Assembly (NCBI GenBank): GCA_963556145.1
Contig: OY744471.1
Location: 3,837,590-3,901,589, forward strand
From: Hygrocybe punicea
Lineage: Eukaryota > Basidiomycota > Agaricomycetes > Agaricales > Hygrophoraceae
Reading direction: 5' to 3'
DNA length: 64,000 nucleotides
The stretch's first letter is position 1. The number at the start of each line of letters is the position of its first letter. The notes beneath the pieces were generated by a model that was not told where the DNA came from, ran no database searches, and saw nothing but the letters and a program-made list of their open reading frames with translations. Positions 32,745 to 44,484 of the stretch are shown piece after piece. The translations under genes and the position numbers were made by a program.

Positions 32745-33494
32745 GATGGTGGAAGACAGAAACCGTCTTATACTCGGTTCCGTGACGCTATCTAAGTGTG
32801 GCTCCATTGCTAAGTATAGCTTTCGTTATCTCTACGCCGTGATGTTGGAAGAAGGGCGACTGGGACACAGCGAAGTCGTGCACCTCATATTTGAGCGAGG
32901 TCCTGCATTTCCAAAGGGCAAAGGTTCAGTACTTTCCGAGTCAGTGCCCAACAACTAGTTATAAACCAAAAAATGATACATAGGTTTGGAAATACTACCG
33001 GGCCTTTCAGGCCGCTTGGTACTAATGGGCATCCGTGTACTGCATTCGTGAACCAGGGTGCTCGGTGTTCCTTCAAGTTCGTGGCAGGTGAATGGTTTCT
33101 GGGGTCATCCGGTCATCCAACAACGCCACTGACCATGGCAGATCTTGAAAGCTTGAACTTTGAGGGACCCTTAAAGTTAAGTTATTAATGATGAGCAAAA
33201 TTGAGCAACAGGGCCAACGGTGACATTCTCCCGTGGCTTGCACCTACATAAAAGTCATTAATATCCACCTAGCAACCCGGTCAACGTACCCTTGGTCCGC
33301 CGAAGGTCATCCCACTCAGTTGATGGCTCCGGGAAGCTCTTCTGACTCCACCTGACTACTGACACTCTAAACAATCTTGTCATACTTTCCTGATGGTCCC
33401 TAGGATGTGGGGGTGGTGGGACATCATCTGATTGTTTACTGAGACTTGTCGTTTCGCAATGCAAAAACGGTCGTAGTTAATCTATTCTAGTGTA
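32745..33494. other. gene-free spacer and upstream region of the secreted protein gene
   Basis: 750 bp. The first part must hold the promoter of the secreted protein; the right part is the 3' flank of VPS36. Short open frames on both strands lack any recognisable domain. No RNA gene was recognised. Confidence 0.4.
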
Positions 33495-35639
33495 TCACTT
33501 GTGCCCATCCCATGCATATTCTTTGAACACATTCTTCCACCATCTCACCTCCGCACCACCTCCGCTGCTGCCACCAACAATCATAGCACTGCCATCATCT
33601 CGGCATATGTGCCCATCGGCTTCAGCCACACCAATCATCTCCGTCGCCAAGCCAATGGTGATTTTCTCTTCCAGTGCAATTCCCATAGTTGTCTGTGGCC
33701 CCGTGAGCGCCAGGAGCCCGATGAGCCGAGAAGTGAAGGACGCATGCGTGTATGGAGGCGTGTGGAGAACTGTAAGCCCAGATGGGAAAGTGCGAGGCCG
33801 GATGGGCGGGTCTGTGTAATATGAGAGGTGCGGAAGGATCAGGAGGAACGTTGACGGTGGTATGAGGGCTGTAAAAAACAACCAACCAGCCTGGCATCAA
33901 ACAACAAAGACAATACGCGCTAGATTTCATGGAGAAGTCACTCACCAACACCTCTAGCACGATTCCATCCACCCCACACCTCATCCAGCGCAATTATCCC
34001 CCTGTCCCTCATCATACCCAGGCCCCCCTTATTGCCCTTCCTATGCCCACGTCCCTCGTCCCTCGGACCCTGTAAGACCCGCGCCAGCTCCCGCGCTAGT
34101 TCCTCTATCCACTGATGTTCGTCTCGAATCATATCCTGCGTGACAGGCGCGTTGGGCATCTGCAAGCCGAGTTGGGACAGAGATGACCGGATGAATGTCG
34201 CTTCCTCGGGTTCGGCGAATGTAGTGGTCGTCACAGTCGCAGGGACCAGTTCTCGGCTAGAATTGGACGCTCCGGGTGTTGCGCTCGACGTCGCCGCAGT
34301 CAGACGCTCGTTCAGCTCTGCTGCGAGCCGTACCATGTCTTTCGCTTTCACCATGAGTGCTTCCAGGTCCTTCAGCGCATCCGACATGTCCGTCGCCGTG
34401 CTCTGTGCCGAAGTTTCCACAGTACGAAGAATCCCATCTTGTCCATTTCCAATCAAAGTAAACATATTATTCCAAGGATTAAAATTGAAAATGCGCACTG
34501 ATTCCAGATCGACCACCCACAGTATCCTGGCTCTCAGCCCACTCCGTCCCTGGAGTTGAGGCACGAGTTATTGGTCTCTTTCCAATGCCTTTTGCCTAAG
34601 GAAAATAATTATTAATAAGAACAATCCGTGAATAAAATAATATAAATATAACAAAAGATACCGACTTCCCAAGCCTTTGCCATGAGGCCGCGTTTAAGCA
34701 CTGTATATAATGGCTTATCTCCGCCTTTCCGGAAGCTCAGCTTGATCATCTTGCTCGCCGACGTCTCATTTCCGTCTTCGTCCTCATCCTCGATGTCTGG
34801 TGACGGTGCGCGCGTTGACGGTGCCGATACCATGCCAATGCGGTTCTGTGCGCGGTACCGGGCCGGCAAATCAGGTAACGGTGTCGAGCAGACCTCACAA
34901 CTTGGAAGTAAGGGGTGATTCAAAAAGGTACAGCCTGGGCATGCAACGGGGGTACTATCGAGTGCATCCGAGGGCGTTGGTTGCACGATGGGGGAGGCGA
35001 GCGGCGAGGAAGATCTCGCCGAGCCCGGTAAGGATAAGGAGATGGGGGGTTCGAACTGCGGCGGGGCCAAACTGGCGGTTGAAGTGACGGAGGTACGAGG
35101 AACCCCGCACAAGGCGCAGATTCGTGCTGCAGCAGGACTGAGACCTGGGGGATTTCGGTAACCACACACGCGGCACTCCCAGCTCTCGGGTTCGCTTGAC
35201 ATGTCGGCATTCTGTGTGCCTGCACCTGAGGCCAGGCTATTCCCGGCAGAAAGATACAGGGTAACTTTTGGTGACGACTTGAACAGCCCAGCGTAGTACT
35301 CCGTTTTAGTCACATAAGATAGATCCAGAGCGAAAGAATGGTTAGTTTTTTTCCGATTATCCACGTAGAAGAGACGATGGGACGAAATATGGATAGTACC
35401 GGCTTGGTGGTTAGGAGATTTCTCTAAGCTGGGTCACTCGTTAAGAACAGAAATGCAAGTACGGGGTGAATTGTGACTTGGTGGTCCAAAGAACAAGAGA
35501 TGTAGGTGTGGAGAAAGCACACCTACCCGTCGTAGATGCCCACTGTTTCCTGACTAGTAAGTAATTCCTCGTCGTCGTAGAGGAGTGCAGGTATCGGAAT
35601 GGTGCCGTCTATGGATGTCGTGTATCTGCGGAGGGCCAT
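33495..35639 (-). CDS. VPS36: ESCRT-II subunit VPS36
   Basis: Five minus-strand exons: 35527-35639, 34666-35428, 34499-34595, 33946-34437, 33495-33868; total 612 residues with all phases consistent. VPS36 binds phosphoinositides and ubiquitin and, with VPS22 and VPS25, sorts ubiquitylated cargo at endosomes. The N-terminus MALRRYTTSIDGTIP and HISSHRLFYVD form the first half of the GLUE domain. Two Npl4-type zinc fingers are inserted as in yeast (WECRVCGYRNPP near residue 121, CPGCTFLNHPLLPSCEVC near 195). GLUE resumes at MIKLSFRKGGDKPLY. The EAP30 winged-helix part runs from the AKDMVRLAAELNERL coiled coil to the end (DEVWGGWNRARG, SSGLTVLHTPPYTH). The exon 2 donor is the weak GTCGGT; the nearby GTATCT would bring a stop. 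Confidence 0.92.
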
Positions 35640-35894
35640 GGTTGTAGGCTTGTAGCTGGTGCTCCTACTCAGAGGGATGAGCAGACGGTTATTATTATGC
35701 TGCACAGCAGCTCTGAGATTGTACGGGAGGTTCCGACTGACTACAACTTTTATAAACAACCACAACCACAAAACTTGGACATCCGAGTCAGTGCAATGAA
35801 TCTCCAACCCCTTCAAGCCTAGCTTTGCCTACTCAGCAACCTTTGACAACAAATTGGTCAAGATAAAACATACAGGTATTGACCCGGCCATAGT
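35640..35894. promoter_or_regulatory. VPS36 upstream region
   Basis: 255 bp between the stop of the neighbouring 151-aa gene and the VPS36 start, both on the minus strand. It must contain the VPS36 promoter. No clear TATA box. Confidence 0.4.
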
Positions 35895-36468
35895 TCACTG
35901 GCCTCCGTCATTCAAAGTAATCAAAAGTGCCTTCAAGAATCCATTCTGCTTGGCCGCTTTTTTCGGGAATACTTTCCCTGTGGTCTCGATGTACTGTCGC
36001 AACGCATTGGCTGACGAGTGGCGTTGGACCGATTGTCCAGTCCTGCGACAATCAATCAAGTCGACTAGGTTTACCCATACACCATTCAGAGCCTGTTGGT
36101 CGGAAGTCAGCCAAGACTAGACAAACATGCCCGATATTATCCCACTGGGGATCACTTGATCATGCCCCTCGCTTCGCATAATGAAGAGACCATGTGGATC
36201 CTGGGCCTACCTTTTTGCACCCTGTGATGGAACCAGGAATATCCTTGATTCTCACTTCGGCACACAGGGACCGCCAGCCTTCCAACTTCCCTTGATCATG
36301 CCCATAATGTGCCCTGAATTCTTCCCCTACACACCGCCTCCACTCTTGGCGGTAGCGGTTGCTGTCCTTCTGCCACCCCTGCTGTCGGGCAAGGCGGATG
36401 AACTCTTCACGAAGTGGTGCCTGAGGATTAGGTATGAAGTTCGGATACTTCGCCCAGAATGTGGGCAT
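35895..36468 (-). CDS. conserved fungal protein of 151 residues, function unknown
   Basis: Two minus-strand exons, 36211-36468 and 35895-36092, are joined by a 118-nt GT-AG intron in phase 0. The first exon reads FWAKYPNFIPNPQAPLREEF, then IRLARQQGWQKDSNRYRQEW, RAHYGHDQGKLEGWRSLCAE and ends ITGCKK. The second reads VWVNLVDLIDCRRTGQSVQR and IETTGKVFPKKAAKQNGFLK. From memory this matches a widespread family of small proteins of filamentous fungi with the pattern YP-x-F, GW-x-K, YG-x-D, W-x-x-L, followed by an NLVDL segment; no function is known to me. The start is the first Met in frame; an extra upstream exon cannot be excluded. Confidence 0.7.
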
Positions 36469-36854
36469 GGTTTGGTTTCGTCAGTGTCAGTGTTAACTGT
36501 AGCTGGCTGTTGAAGGTATACATACGATACCACGAGGAAGACATGAGGGATCGACCACGAGGTGAGGAAATAGGCTTAGGCCTTAGGACATCGGCAAACC
36601 TCAGCATCTTGCGATGGAGCTGTTGCAACCCATGGTTCAGAGTTGCTATAAGTACGCATTTGGGCGTACACAAAGCAAACTCGTGAAGCTTGCGAAAAGA
36701 TTCGTATGCAACTGGGAATGGGACCTCACTTGAGATAACGCTGGCGGAGGCAATAGGAACAAACTATTATTTCTCTTGACACTTGTGGTATAGATGGGCC
36801 CATCAGATGACAGCTCAGAAACCATACCAACAGCACTTTCAGTACACACAGGAA
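36469..36854. other. intergenic, nothing recognised
   Basis: 386 bp between the peroxiredoxin stop and the 151-aa gene start. No coding or RNA signal was recognised. It must hold the promoter of the 151-aa gene. Confidence 0.4.
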
Positions 36855-37710
36855 TTACAGCTTCGCCAACACAGCCTCAGCACCTGACACGGTAACGCCA
36901 GGACCCGGTTCAACCTTGGGATCCAAAGTAATACATCAATTCCAGCTATCAGGAGTTCGTCAAAGCCTACCGCAATATATTTGACAATAAGGTCGTCCAG
37001 AATCATGGCGTAACGAGTGGTACGAACGCCAAGTCCATTACTTGTGAGATCTTGGGACAGACCGAGAGATCCGGACCATCCTGCACCGAAATCAGAGAGG
37101 CCCACAATCTAGCGGGAAATTTAGCAGCGGGGATGGTACCACGGTCAGCGGCGACAGCTAACCTTATCCTGGACGCCTTCCAGACGACTGACGTCGCAAG
37201 TTATTGTCAGATCACAAATCAAAAAAAAAGAAGAAAAAAACATACAGCCACCCATTCATCACCCACATGTCATTGGCTGAAATGACAGCGATGATGTCTA
37301 CACCTTTCGCTTTGAAATCCTCATAGTGACGAAGGTAAGGAGGCAGGTGGTTCGCATGGCAGGTTGGCTATTATTATGGTAGACGTAACAGGTCAAGCCA
37401 GATCGAGTGTTCAGGGGCGAAAGACTTACCGTGAAGGCGCCGGGAACAGCAAAAATGACAACTTTCTTGCCCTTCCAGTCTTCAGTGCTGATACGTCCAG
37501 CTAATGTTCAGAGTTGAAACGCATCCCTATCAATGAACTGATCGATTGGGCACTCACCAACACCGCACGCGAGCTGTTAACCGTGACGTTGGCATCACTC
37601 AAGATCCCAAAAATAAAGAAACTCACATTATCTTCAAGCGCCGGAGTGTAGGGAACATGGCGGAATGTATGGTGGGGAATAGTATCACCGACGTTGATGG
37701 TGGGGGCCAT
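36855..37710 (-). CDS. peroxiredoxin of the PRX5/AHP1/PMP20 family with PTS1-like C-terminus
   Basis: Seven minus-strand exons: 37627-37710, 37558-37573 (16 nt), 37430-37500, 37246-37367, 37163-37187 (25 nt), 36971-37108, 36855-36914; introns of 53-78 nt keep the frame and give 171 residues. This thiol peroxidase reduces H2O2 and alkyl hydroperoxides. MAPTINVGDTIP at the start, GKKVVIFAVPGAFTPTCHAN with the peroxidatic Cys near residue 60, and LGVRTTRYAMILDDLIVKYI near residue 140 identify the family. A second Cys lies in ACGV near residue 31. The C-terminus AVLAKL ends in AKL, a canonical-type peroxisomal targeting signal 1. The next gene upstream is D-amino-acid oxidase, an H2O2 producer. 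Confidence 0.92.
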
Positions 37711-38016
37711 GTCGTCGTAAACTCGGTACAATATTAATCATGGTATCACGGTAATCAAGCTTCGCGCACATCAAGGACAAACAACGTGGAACGGCGAACC
37801 ATACATCCCAAAGTAAAATAACAGGACAGGATGGTTTCGAACAATTAATTCTCTAATACCACGTCAGCGCAGAACTTTACTACATAATAGTTCCTGTAAC
37901 TAAATAATTATTTATCGGTGTCACCAGGCCCGCCTTGGCCTTCGGCACTCATAATAAATCGAAGAAAGTACAGTGTTATTACAGAATTCGAATTTTTGAC
38001 GTACAACGCATTGATT
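37711..38016. promoter_or_regulatory. peroxiredoxin upstream region
   Basis: 306 bp between the stop of D-amino-acid oxidase and the peroxiredoxin start, both on the minus strand. No motif stands out. Confidence 0.4.
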
Positions 38017-39486
38017 TCACATGTTTGCTCTGAGCATTGGCTGGAACGGTTCTTCAGTTTCCAATGCCGCCACGAGTCCCAACACCTCCCGAGCACAGCC
38101 GAACGATAGCGTGAAACCCGAACCCCCCTGCCCGTATGAGTGAATGATACGGCTGGTATGCCCGTCCTTTCTCAGGCGCGACTCTCGCTCCACTCGTACG
38201 TTGGAGCCCCGGAAGGGACGCAGCCCTTGTACAAGAGGTATGGCGTCGAGTTCCGCGTTTTCCAAGCCGGGGACAAATTTGTTACATCGTTCGCGCATTC
38301 GTACAATTTCGGGGCTGGTGAGTGTCAAGTCGAGGGTGTGCACATGTGGTTGAACCAGTCCTAATAGCGCAATTGAGTGATGACGAAGAAAACAGACTCA
38401 TGAAGTGACGTACCGCCGAGAATAAGAACGTTATTGTTGCGAGGGACGATGAAGACGATATCCTCCGCATCTGCCCCGTTAGCATCGTCATGCGAGACCG
38501 CCAAAGCCTCGTCGACCTTTGGGAACCTTGATCCATCGTTCACTACTCGAATCAACGCCCCGCGAAGAGGAGTGACAGTTTGGTCTGCGGCGAGATGGTA
38601 TGAACTGAGGCCAGTGGCGTTGATGATCGCCTGGGCGCCATATTTTGCCAACAGCCGTCCTTCTTGAGCCAGAAGATCACCTGTTATGCGAGCTGTAACG
38701 AAGTGTCCCTTCTTGCTGGCAACTACTCGGCCCAGCCAGTTCATGTACTGGTCGGTATCGACCACGGGAGCCAAATGACAATAAGAATCGACCACTCCTG
38801 CTTGCTGATTCACGGCGTGCTTTTTGATGATCGCGGTGTTGTGTTCAAATCCTTGGATCTGATCTCGCTTAAGTCAGGCCTTCGGCCGAATACAATGATA
38901 TCACACATACCCCTGAGACGGATTCTATTTCCAACATCTTTTCCAGTTGCTCCGGCATGTCCTCCAACTTTTTGTGAAAGAAGAAATTCGACCTCCGCAT
39001 CCGGACACCGTGCTCTTTTGCTGGAATCGCACGCATGAGCTTGTCCAGGATGCGGTACGACGTCATGCACCAGCTTTTGGACTTGTCCAAGGAAGCAAGA
39101 TTGGTATGCTTGCCGCATACTGCAGGAGGCCATTCCCATCTAAAACAAGCAGACGTGAGTGGATTGGAGATAATAATACCGTTGTAATTTCTTACAAAGC
39201 ACCAGCAATCTGAGAGGTGATAGGATCGGAGGGCGATGCCCAGCGATCTGAGAGTATGGTTACAGCGTAGCCAGCGTCCAATAATGCCCAAGCAGTCTAG
39301 ATCTAAATAGTTGGCCGCAAGGAATGTCATATTTTCTCGCTGACTGACCGTGAGTCCAGTTACACCTCCCCCGATAACAAGAATTCGTTTCGAAAGACCT
39401 CGGAGGCGACGTGTTTCCCCAAAGTTCAACGCAAGATCACCATTGACGCGGGACAAACAAACATTATGAATAGCGGCTGAAGACAT
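38017..39486 (-). CDS. D-amino-acid oxidase (FAD-dependent)
   Basis: Five minus-strand exons: 39349-39486, 39196-39296, 38911-39139, 38414-38858, 38017-38360, with introns of 52-56 nt; total 418 residues. The enzyme oxidises D-amino acids to 2-oxo acids, ammonia and H2O2, normally in peroxisomes. The FAD-binding loop VIGGGVTGLTTAWALLDAGY is at residues ~37-56. Other family blocks are SQIAGALWEWPPAVCG, INATGLSS, PLRGALIRV and the signature RIIHSYGQGGSGFTLSFGCA near residue 375. The C-terminus is LRANM, not a standard SKL-type PTS1, although ANM is a weak variant. The peroxiredoxin gene lies 306 bp downstream on the same strand. Confidence 0.93.
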
Positions 39487-42400
39487 GTCCCAAACGTAGT
39501 TTATGACTGAAGTTAGTTTATGGGCAGATGGGGAAATCCACGGATTTACATGCCTTTATAACTTGATCAAGAGCACTACAGGGGGTCAAAACGGTATTCG
39601 TTGGTATGACCCGAATGCGGTACGGGCTCTGTGTGTCATTTGGCAGAAACGGACCAAGCCTGGTGACCTGCAGGGATGGATGGCACAAGTCTCGGGGTTC
39701 TGAACTGTGGAGAATCGGTTCAAAACTTTTTATGTACAGGGCGGATGAAGACGCGATTCAATGTGTCACGTGCACGGCGTTGAGACTTCAAGTTGGACAG
39801 GCGGACGGGTTTCCGTCGTCGTCTGACTTTATCCAGGATACCTTGATTAGAATCGGCTGACCTACTGGGGTGTCCATGTGCCAAGTACCCCGCTTTCAGT
39901 CTACTCGCGAGTTTTAGATGTGCTTCGAACTCACACCAAACTTCAGGTCCTAATGGATGCATTTTACCGGTCCCACCGTGGCGATACCGTTATTGATCGA
40001 TCCAACCTTCGAATCAAAGGGTGTGCTTTCTCGTTCCGAAATTTCGCCTTCTATTCACATCGGAAGCAGTATGAATGCACCAGTTTTGCCAAAAGAGACC
40101 TTGAAGTTAGCGTAACCCAGTAACGGAGTACGGCAGAATGTCTTATTCATTGATAATGCTACGCTCAATATTACGATTGCCAGGGCTCAGAGCCAATTGA
40201 TTGATCGGATCATTTTTGGAATGGGTGGCTACGACTCGCAATTTCCTACCTTTCAACCCGGTGGGAATACTAATCTCGTGCCATACTCTCCGCTAAATAC
40301 ATCAAGAAATATTTTCCGGGAACAGAACATTCTCAAGTTTCTATCCAGTGAGTTGCTCTTCAATGACCTTTTAGGACTATGCAAGTAACCCCGAATCCCA
40401 TGTCCAGATACTGTTAACGAATTCATGACAACTCACATGGCAGACGAAATTACCTCAGTCCCGTTCAAACCTCTGCCGCGTCTCCCGCGTAAGGGGCAAG
40501 ATGCACAAATGTCTCCACTGCGTGAACCGTATCCAAGATATCTGTATCTAAAACCGGATTCGGACTCCCAGACCTACCGTCACCCCGCCTAGGACCCATT
40601 CAAGTATGGTAATTATATAATATCGCGGAAGGTTCGAGGACGAAGATCATCTGGCTGAGTAACCACCGCGCGGTTGTCTCAGTACGATAACTCAGTTGGA
40701 TACGGGAGGCCATCGTCTCACGGGTCACGAATTATACATTCTCTCGTTGCCATGTCGAGGAATGGAGGGATCAGCGGTACTGGCTTGGGGCTGCAAATTT
40801 GCTTACCCGGGCATTGTTTGCTTACCCATGCATTGTATTCAGATGTTCCCCTGAGCTCGACCTAGTAAAAACGGTTAGCATTCGCGAAAGCTGCATGAGG
40901 GGACCCGACACAACGTTGGCTGACGTCCGCCTGAATAACGTGGTCCGGATAGAGGCGGTTTTGTCGATCAAGGAGGAGTGTTCACCCGTTTGAAATAAAA
41001 TATCCTGAAGAGTATTGTTGGATTTGGTAATTTTAAGGGCAAGTGGAACGGTTAAATTCGGACGGAATTCACTGATATTTAGGTGGTGGATCGCCTTTTC
41101 CCTTCCGGATATCAGTGGATTGGCAAAACTTGATAAACATGATATTTGGTCGGAATGGAAAAGCTATCCAGGGCGGTTCGACGGGGCAACGATAATGGTG
41201 AAGGAGGCCTCCCGCCAATCACTTGTCGCGACACTGGATACGCCTCAGTTATGAGTGGAATATTTCGTGTTAGATATACGGACAGCTAATATATTATTTT
41301 ACTAATCGAGCCTTTGATGTCCTAAATTGGTTTTACATTTACTATATCCGGGACGCAAGTCTGTGACCGCAATTGGTCGACGATCGATGGTCTTATACCT
41401 CGTGGTATGGCGTTTCAGGCCTCAGGGCCTCATTTTTTTAATGCACTGTTCCATTCACAACCACAATAATGCATCGATAATGGCTCATACATTTTATAGA
41501 AATGTGCAATTTATGCAATGCATTATAGCATTTAAACTTAAGATTTATCGATGAAGCAACAGGTGTCACAGGGAAAAGGTTCCGGGAGAAATGGGAATTC
41601 CAGACAAGCCAGGCCATTATCAGGAGTGATGGAACACCAGCTACCGTCACGTGTACGTGTAGGGCTCAGGCCTCAGGGCTGCTCCGAACTGGACACAATG
41701 CTGACAACGGCGGGACCACCCACACACGGAGTAGCGTCATACAGTGGAGCCATCATGAAGCGTGGAGGATGAAAGCGAGAGACCCAACATCGTCAAAGAT
41801 TGAATGATGGGGATGCGGTTGTGGTGTTGTTGTTCATGTGCGCGCCAGACGAGGGCAGTAATGTCGTGCGAAGGACATGACAGTTGGAGGTGGCGGCTTG
41901 GAGAGAGACGCACAGTCCAGCTGGGGAAGGTTTCGGTAGATGGCTTAGCTGCAATAGGGGGCAGACCGTGGTGGTGCGGATGGGGTTGATTATTCGACGT
42001 AATGGATTCAAGCCGCAAGTTTAAATTTTGCTTGCCCAAGGAGGGCGATTAACCGATTCGGTTTCATGATATCAGATGCGATTTGAGGGAGCTGTACTTG
42101 CAAATATTGACCGCATAACATTCCGTCACAATCCGAGAATGGGATTGGTGGGACTGCACCCATACGATGTGTTTAACAAGCAGGCGCGGAACCCATCCTT
42201 CACAACGCGTTCTTGATGATCCTGCAAGAGTGGGGTGAACGGCAGGAAGTAAGAAAAGTATCTTCACCTACCCGGCCACTTCCTTGTTCATAGGATGTTC
42301 ACGCTAGTCTCGGATGGATTCGGTTAATTCTCCCTGAGAAATGAAACCAAGTACGACCCTGGAGGAAATTTTAAAGGACACATGGAGACCAGATAACCTT

Positions 42401-43011
42401 CGTCAGACTGATCCTGTCGTTTGCGAGCGTTTCCGGATTTCGAGCGTCGATCTCTTCCACTGTTGGTTTCAATTCCTTTCCCCAGTTGTTGACAGCTATG
42501 AATATGTTCACATTTTCTTGCCCTCTGGACTGCTCGTCCTCCGCTAAGCTCGATTTCGATTATTCTGATCCGGGAAAGACTGGTGCGAATATTTCAGCTT
42601 GATTTCGCTAAAGGGAGAATAGCCCCCCAAAGGCAGGTTGTAGCCACGGGTTGAACCGTTGTACCTTCGGAATACGGACTGTGTAAACTCATAGTCTGCT
42701 GTACGGAGTGGGGGTGAATACCTGCGTTTGTCCATCAAGACCGAGTTAACCGGGTAGAACGGGCTGAATCATAATACATCCACAATTTCGGAGGCGTTAA
42801 ATCTGGTGATGTGCAACTTGAACTTCTACGCCAACATCGGAGCGGTTACGTTCATGGTACGCGTCTCGTCAAGAATCGTACTGCAGGATCCCTCCTCTTC
42901 TTGCTCGACTCCACGTCAACGGCGATTGCTTTAGAAGTGTAAGAGGAATCTCCACTCTTTCATTGGGAAGTTCCGAATCCGAGTCAGAATGAGCCACACA
43001 GTGACTGCAGA
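39487..43011. other. 3.5-kb stretch without a recognisable gene
   Basis: Only short open frames occur on either strand (for example 40197-40388 and 42341-42547), none with a domain I know. Base composition is mixed, with CCGG/CGGA-rich blocks around 39500-41250. The word TCAGGCCTCAGGGC recurs near 41415 and 41665. No inverted-repeat ends or LTRs were found. It could hold a decayed gene, a non-coding RNA or very short exons. Confidence 0.4.
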
Positions 43012-44131
43012 ATGCGCTCACCACGACTTCCCATCGAATTATGTGAGGCCGTGATTGATGACCTCGATGACGAGGACGAGGCCACCTTGCGCGCTTGCAG
43101 TCTGACTTGCAAAGCATTTCTGCGTGCGAGCCGGCGTCATCTCTTTTATCAAGTCCGCCTCAATCGTCCTCACAGTGCCACACGCCTCCTCGAGACCATA
43201 TGTTCCACCAATCCATTGTCTTGTCCTGCTGCATTCGTCCGTCATCTTTCCATTGGCATTTGCGGTCAATGGATGAACGATGCATTACCCCTCCTCACGG
43301 AATACCTACCTCAAGTCACAGTGCTTGAGTTCAACTCTTTGTACGGTCTCGACGACGCCGCATGGGTCGTAATAATATTGGGCTTCCAGAAGGTCCAACG
43401 CCTAGCCATCCAGAACTGTGACCTTGAGACATGGACACATCTACAATATTTAATTGCATCGTTCCCGTCCTTGACCGACCTATCGTTGTCCCGGTTGCAG
43501 TGGAGCAAACATTATCCGGTGCTCGGTGTGCCTCGTATCCCTCTATCCCACAGTTTACAAACCATCACTCTGGACTCTTCCTGCTCATATTGGGTTCATC
43601 GGCTCTTGAGCCTCGAGTCGCGTACGGGTGTGCACACCATCACGTTCTGCTACATGGACCCATATGGTAAGGCAGTAGGGGTTGGTATGCTGCTCAAAAC
43701 ACTGGGCTCCAGCCTGGAGCATCTCACCCTACGTGACCTTAGTGGTGGTCAGCATTTTTTTTCTCTCGTCACAGTGTCATTCATGTGTATCTAACTAGCT
43801 TGCAGTCGGGTTTGGAAGCGATATCGACCTCGCTCACAATCCCAATCTGAAATCCATCGATTTATATTATGGAGTGGGAGTTTTCACATTGTTGTCGCGC
43901 ATCACCTCGCCCAACATGGTGCGCGTTCGTTTTCGGTTTGCGCCCCTGGATGTCTTTGGTTTGAATAAGGTTGACTGGGCTGGAATAGAGGATGAATTCA
44001 CTTCCCCGCGATGGGCCAACCTTCAGGAACTCACATTCTCATGTCCTGACGCGTTTGCAATACCTGCGGAAATCATCAAGGCTTGTTTGCCCGAACTCGA
44101 GAGCCGTGGTTTTCTCCGTATAGCAAGCTAA
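43012..44131 (+). CDS. F-box protein with leucine-rich C-terminal region
   Basis: Two exons, 43012 to about 43747 and 43806-44131. The donor is GTCAGC at 43748 or GTGGTC at 43745; both keep the frame. The protein is ~353 residues. The N-terminus RLPIELCEAVIDDLDDED, then LRACSLTCKAFLRASRRHLF, is the F-box pattern abundant in basidiomycetes, expected to bind SKP1 and recruit substrates to an SCF ubiquitin ligase. The rest carries irregular leucine-rich strands (FPSLTDLSLSRLQW, LEHLTLRDLSG, LQELTFSCPD). Its target is unknown. It is convergent with PEX19. Confidence 0.82.
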
Positions 44132-44484
44132 GAAATATCTACTCCCCGGTTACTGATATCTGCTATCCAGTCAACCCATGTATGTGTATGTGAATCAATA
44201 TATATAAACTCTGTCCATACACACTTTGTCCATACACACTTTCAAATCAGTACTAAGGCAACACCTAAATAAAAATAAATGACCACAACTCGGCGAGCAA
44301 ATCAATCAGGAAAATGCATGCATCAGTGCCTGTTAAACCCTGCGATTCCGCCCACTAATGGTGATTTCCAGCTTTCCAGAAAATGTAAGGCAAGCATGCT
44401 CCGATAGATAATGGTGTACAAATTCCCCATACATTGTTGGCCCCCCCTGAACATGCTAAAGACCTCAAATCCTTACTTACCACT
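44132..44484. other. convergent 3' region between F-box gene and PEX19
   Basis: 353 bp. It contains the direct repeat ACACACTTTGTCCATACACAC near 44215-44245 and an AATAAA word near 44270. Both flanking genes end here, so it carries their 3' ends. Confidence 0.5.

Noticed and set aside
32536..32958. 140-codon basic frame on the plus strand
   Set aside because: It overlaps the promoter, introns and exon 1 of the spliced secreted protein on the other strand and has no recognisable domain.
34657..34666. GTATCT donor for VPS36 exon 2
   Set aside because: It would put exon 3 in a frame with a stop (GGC TGA) before the conserved helix; the weaker GTCGGT donor keeps the protein intact.
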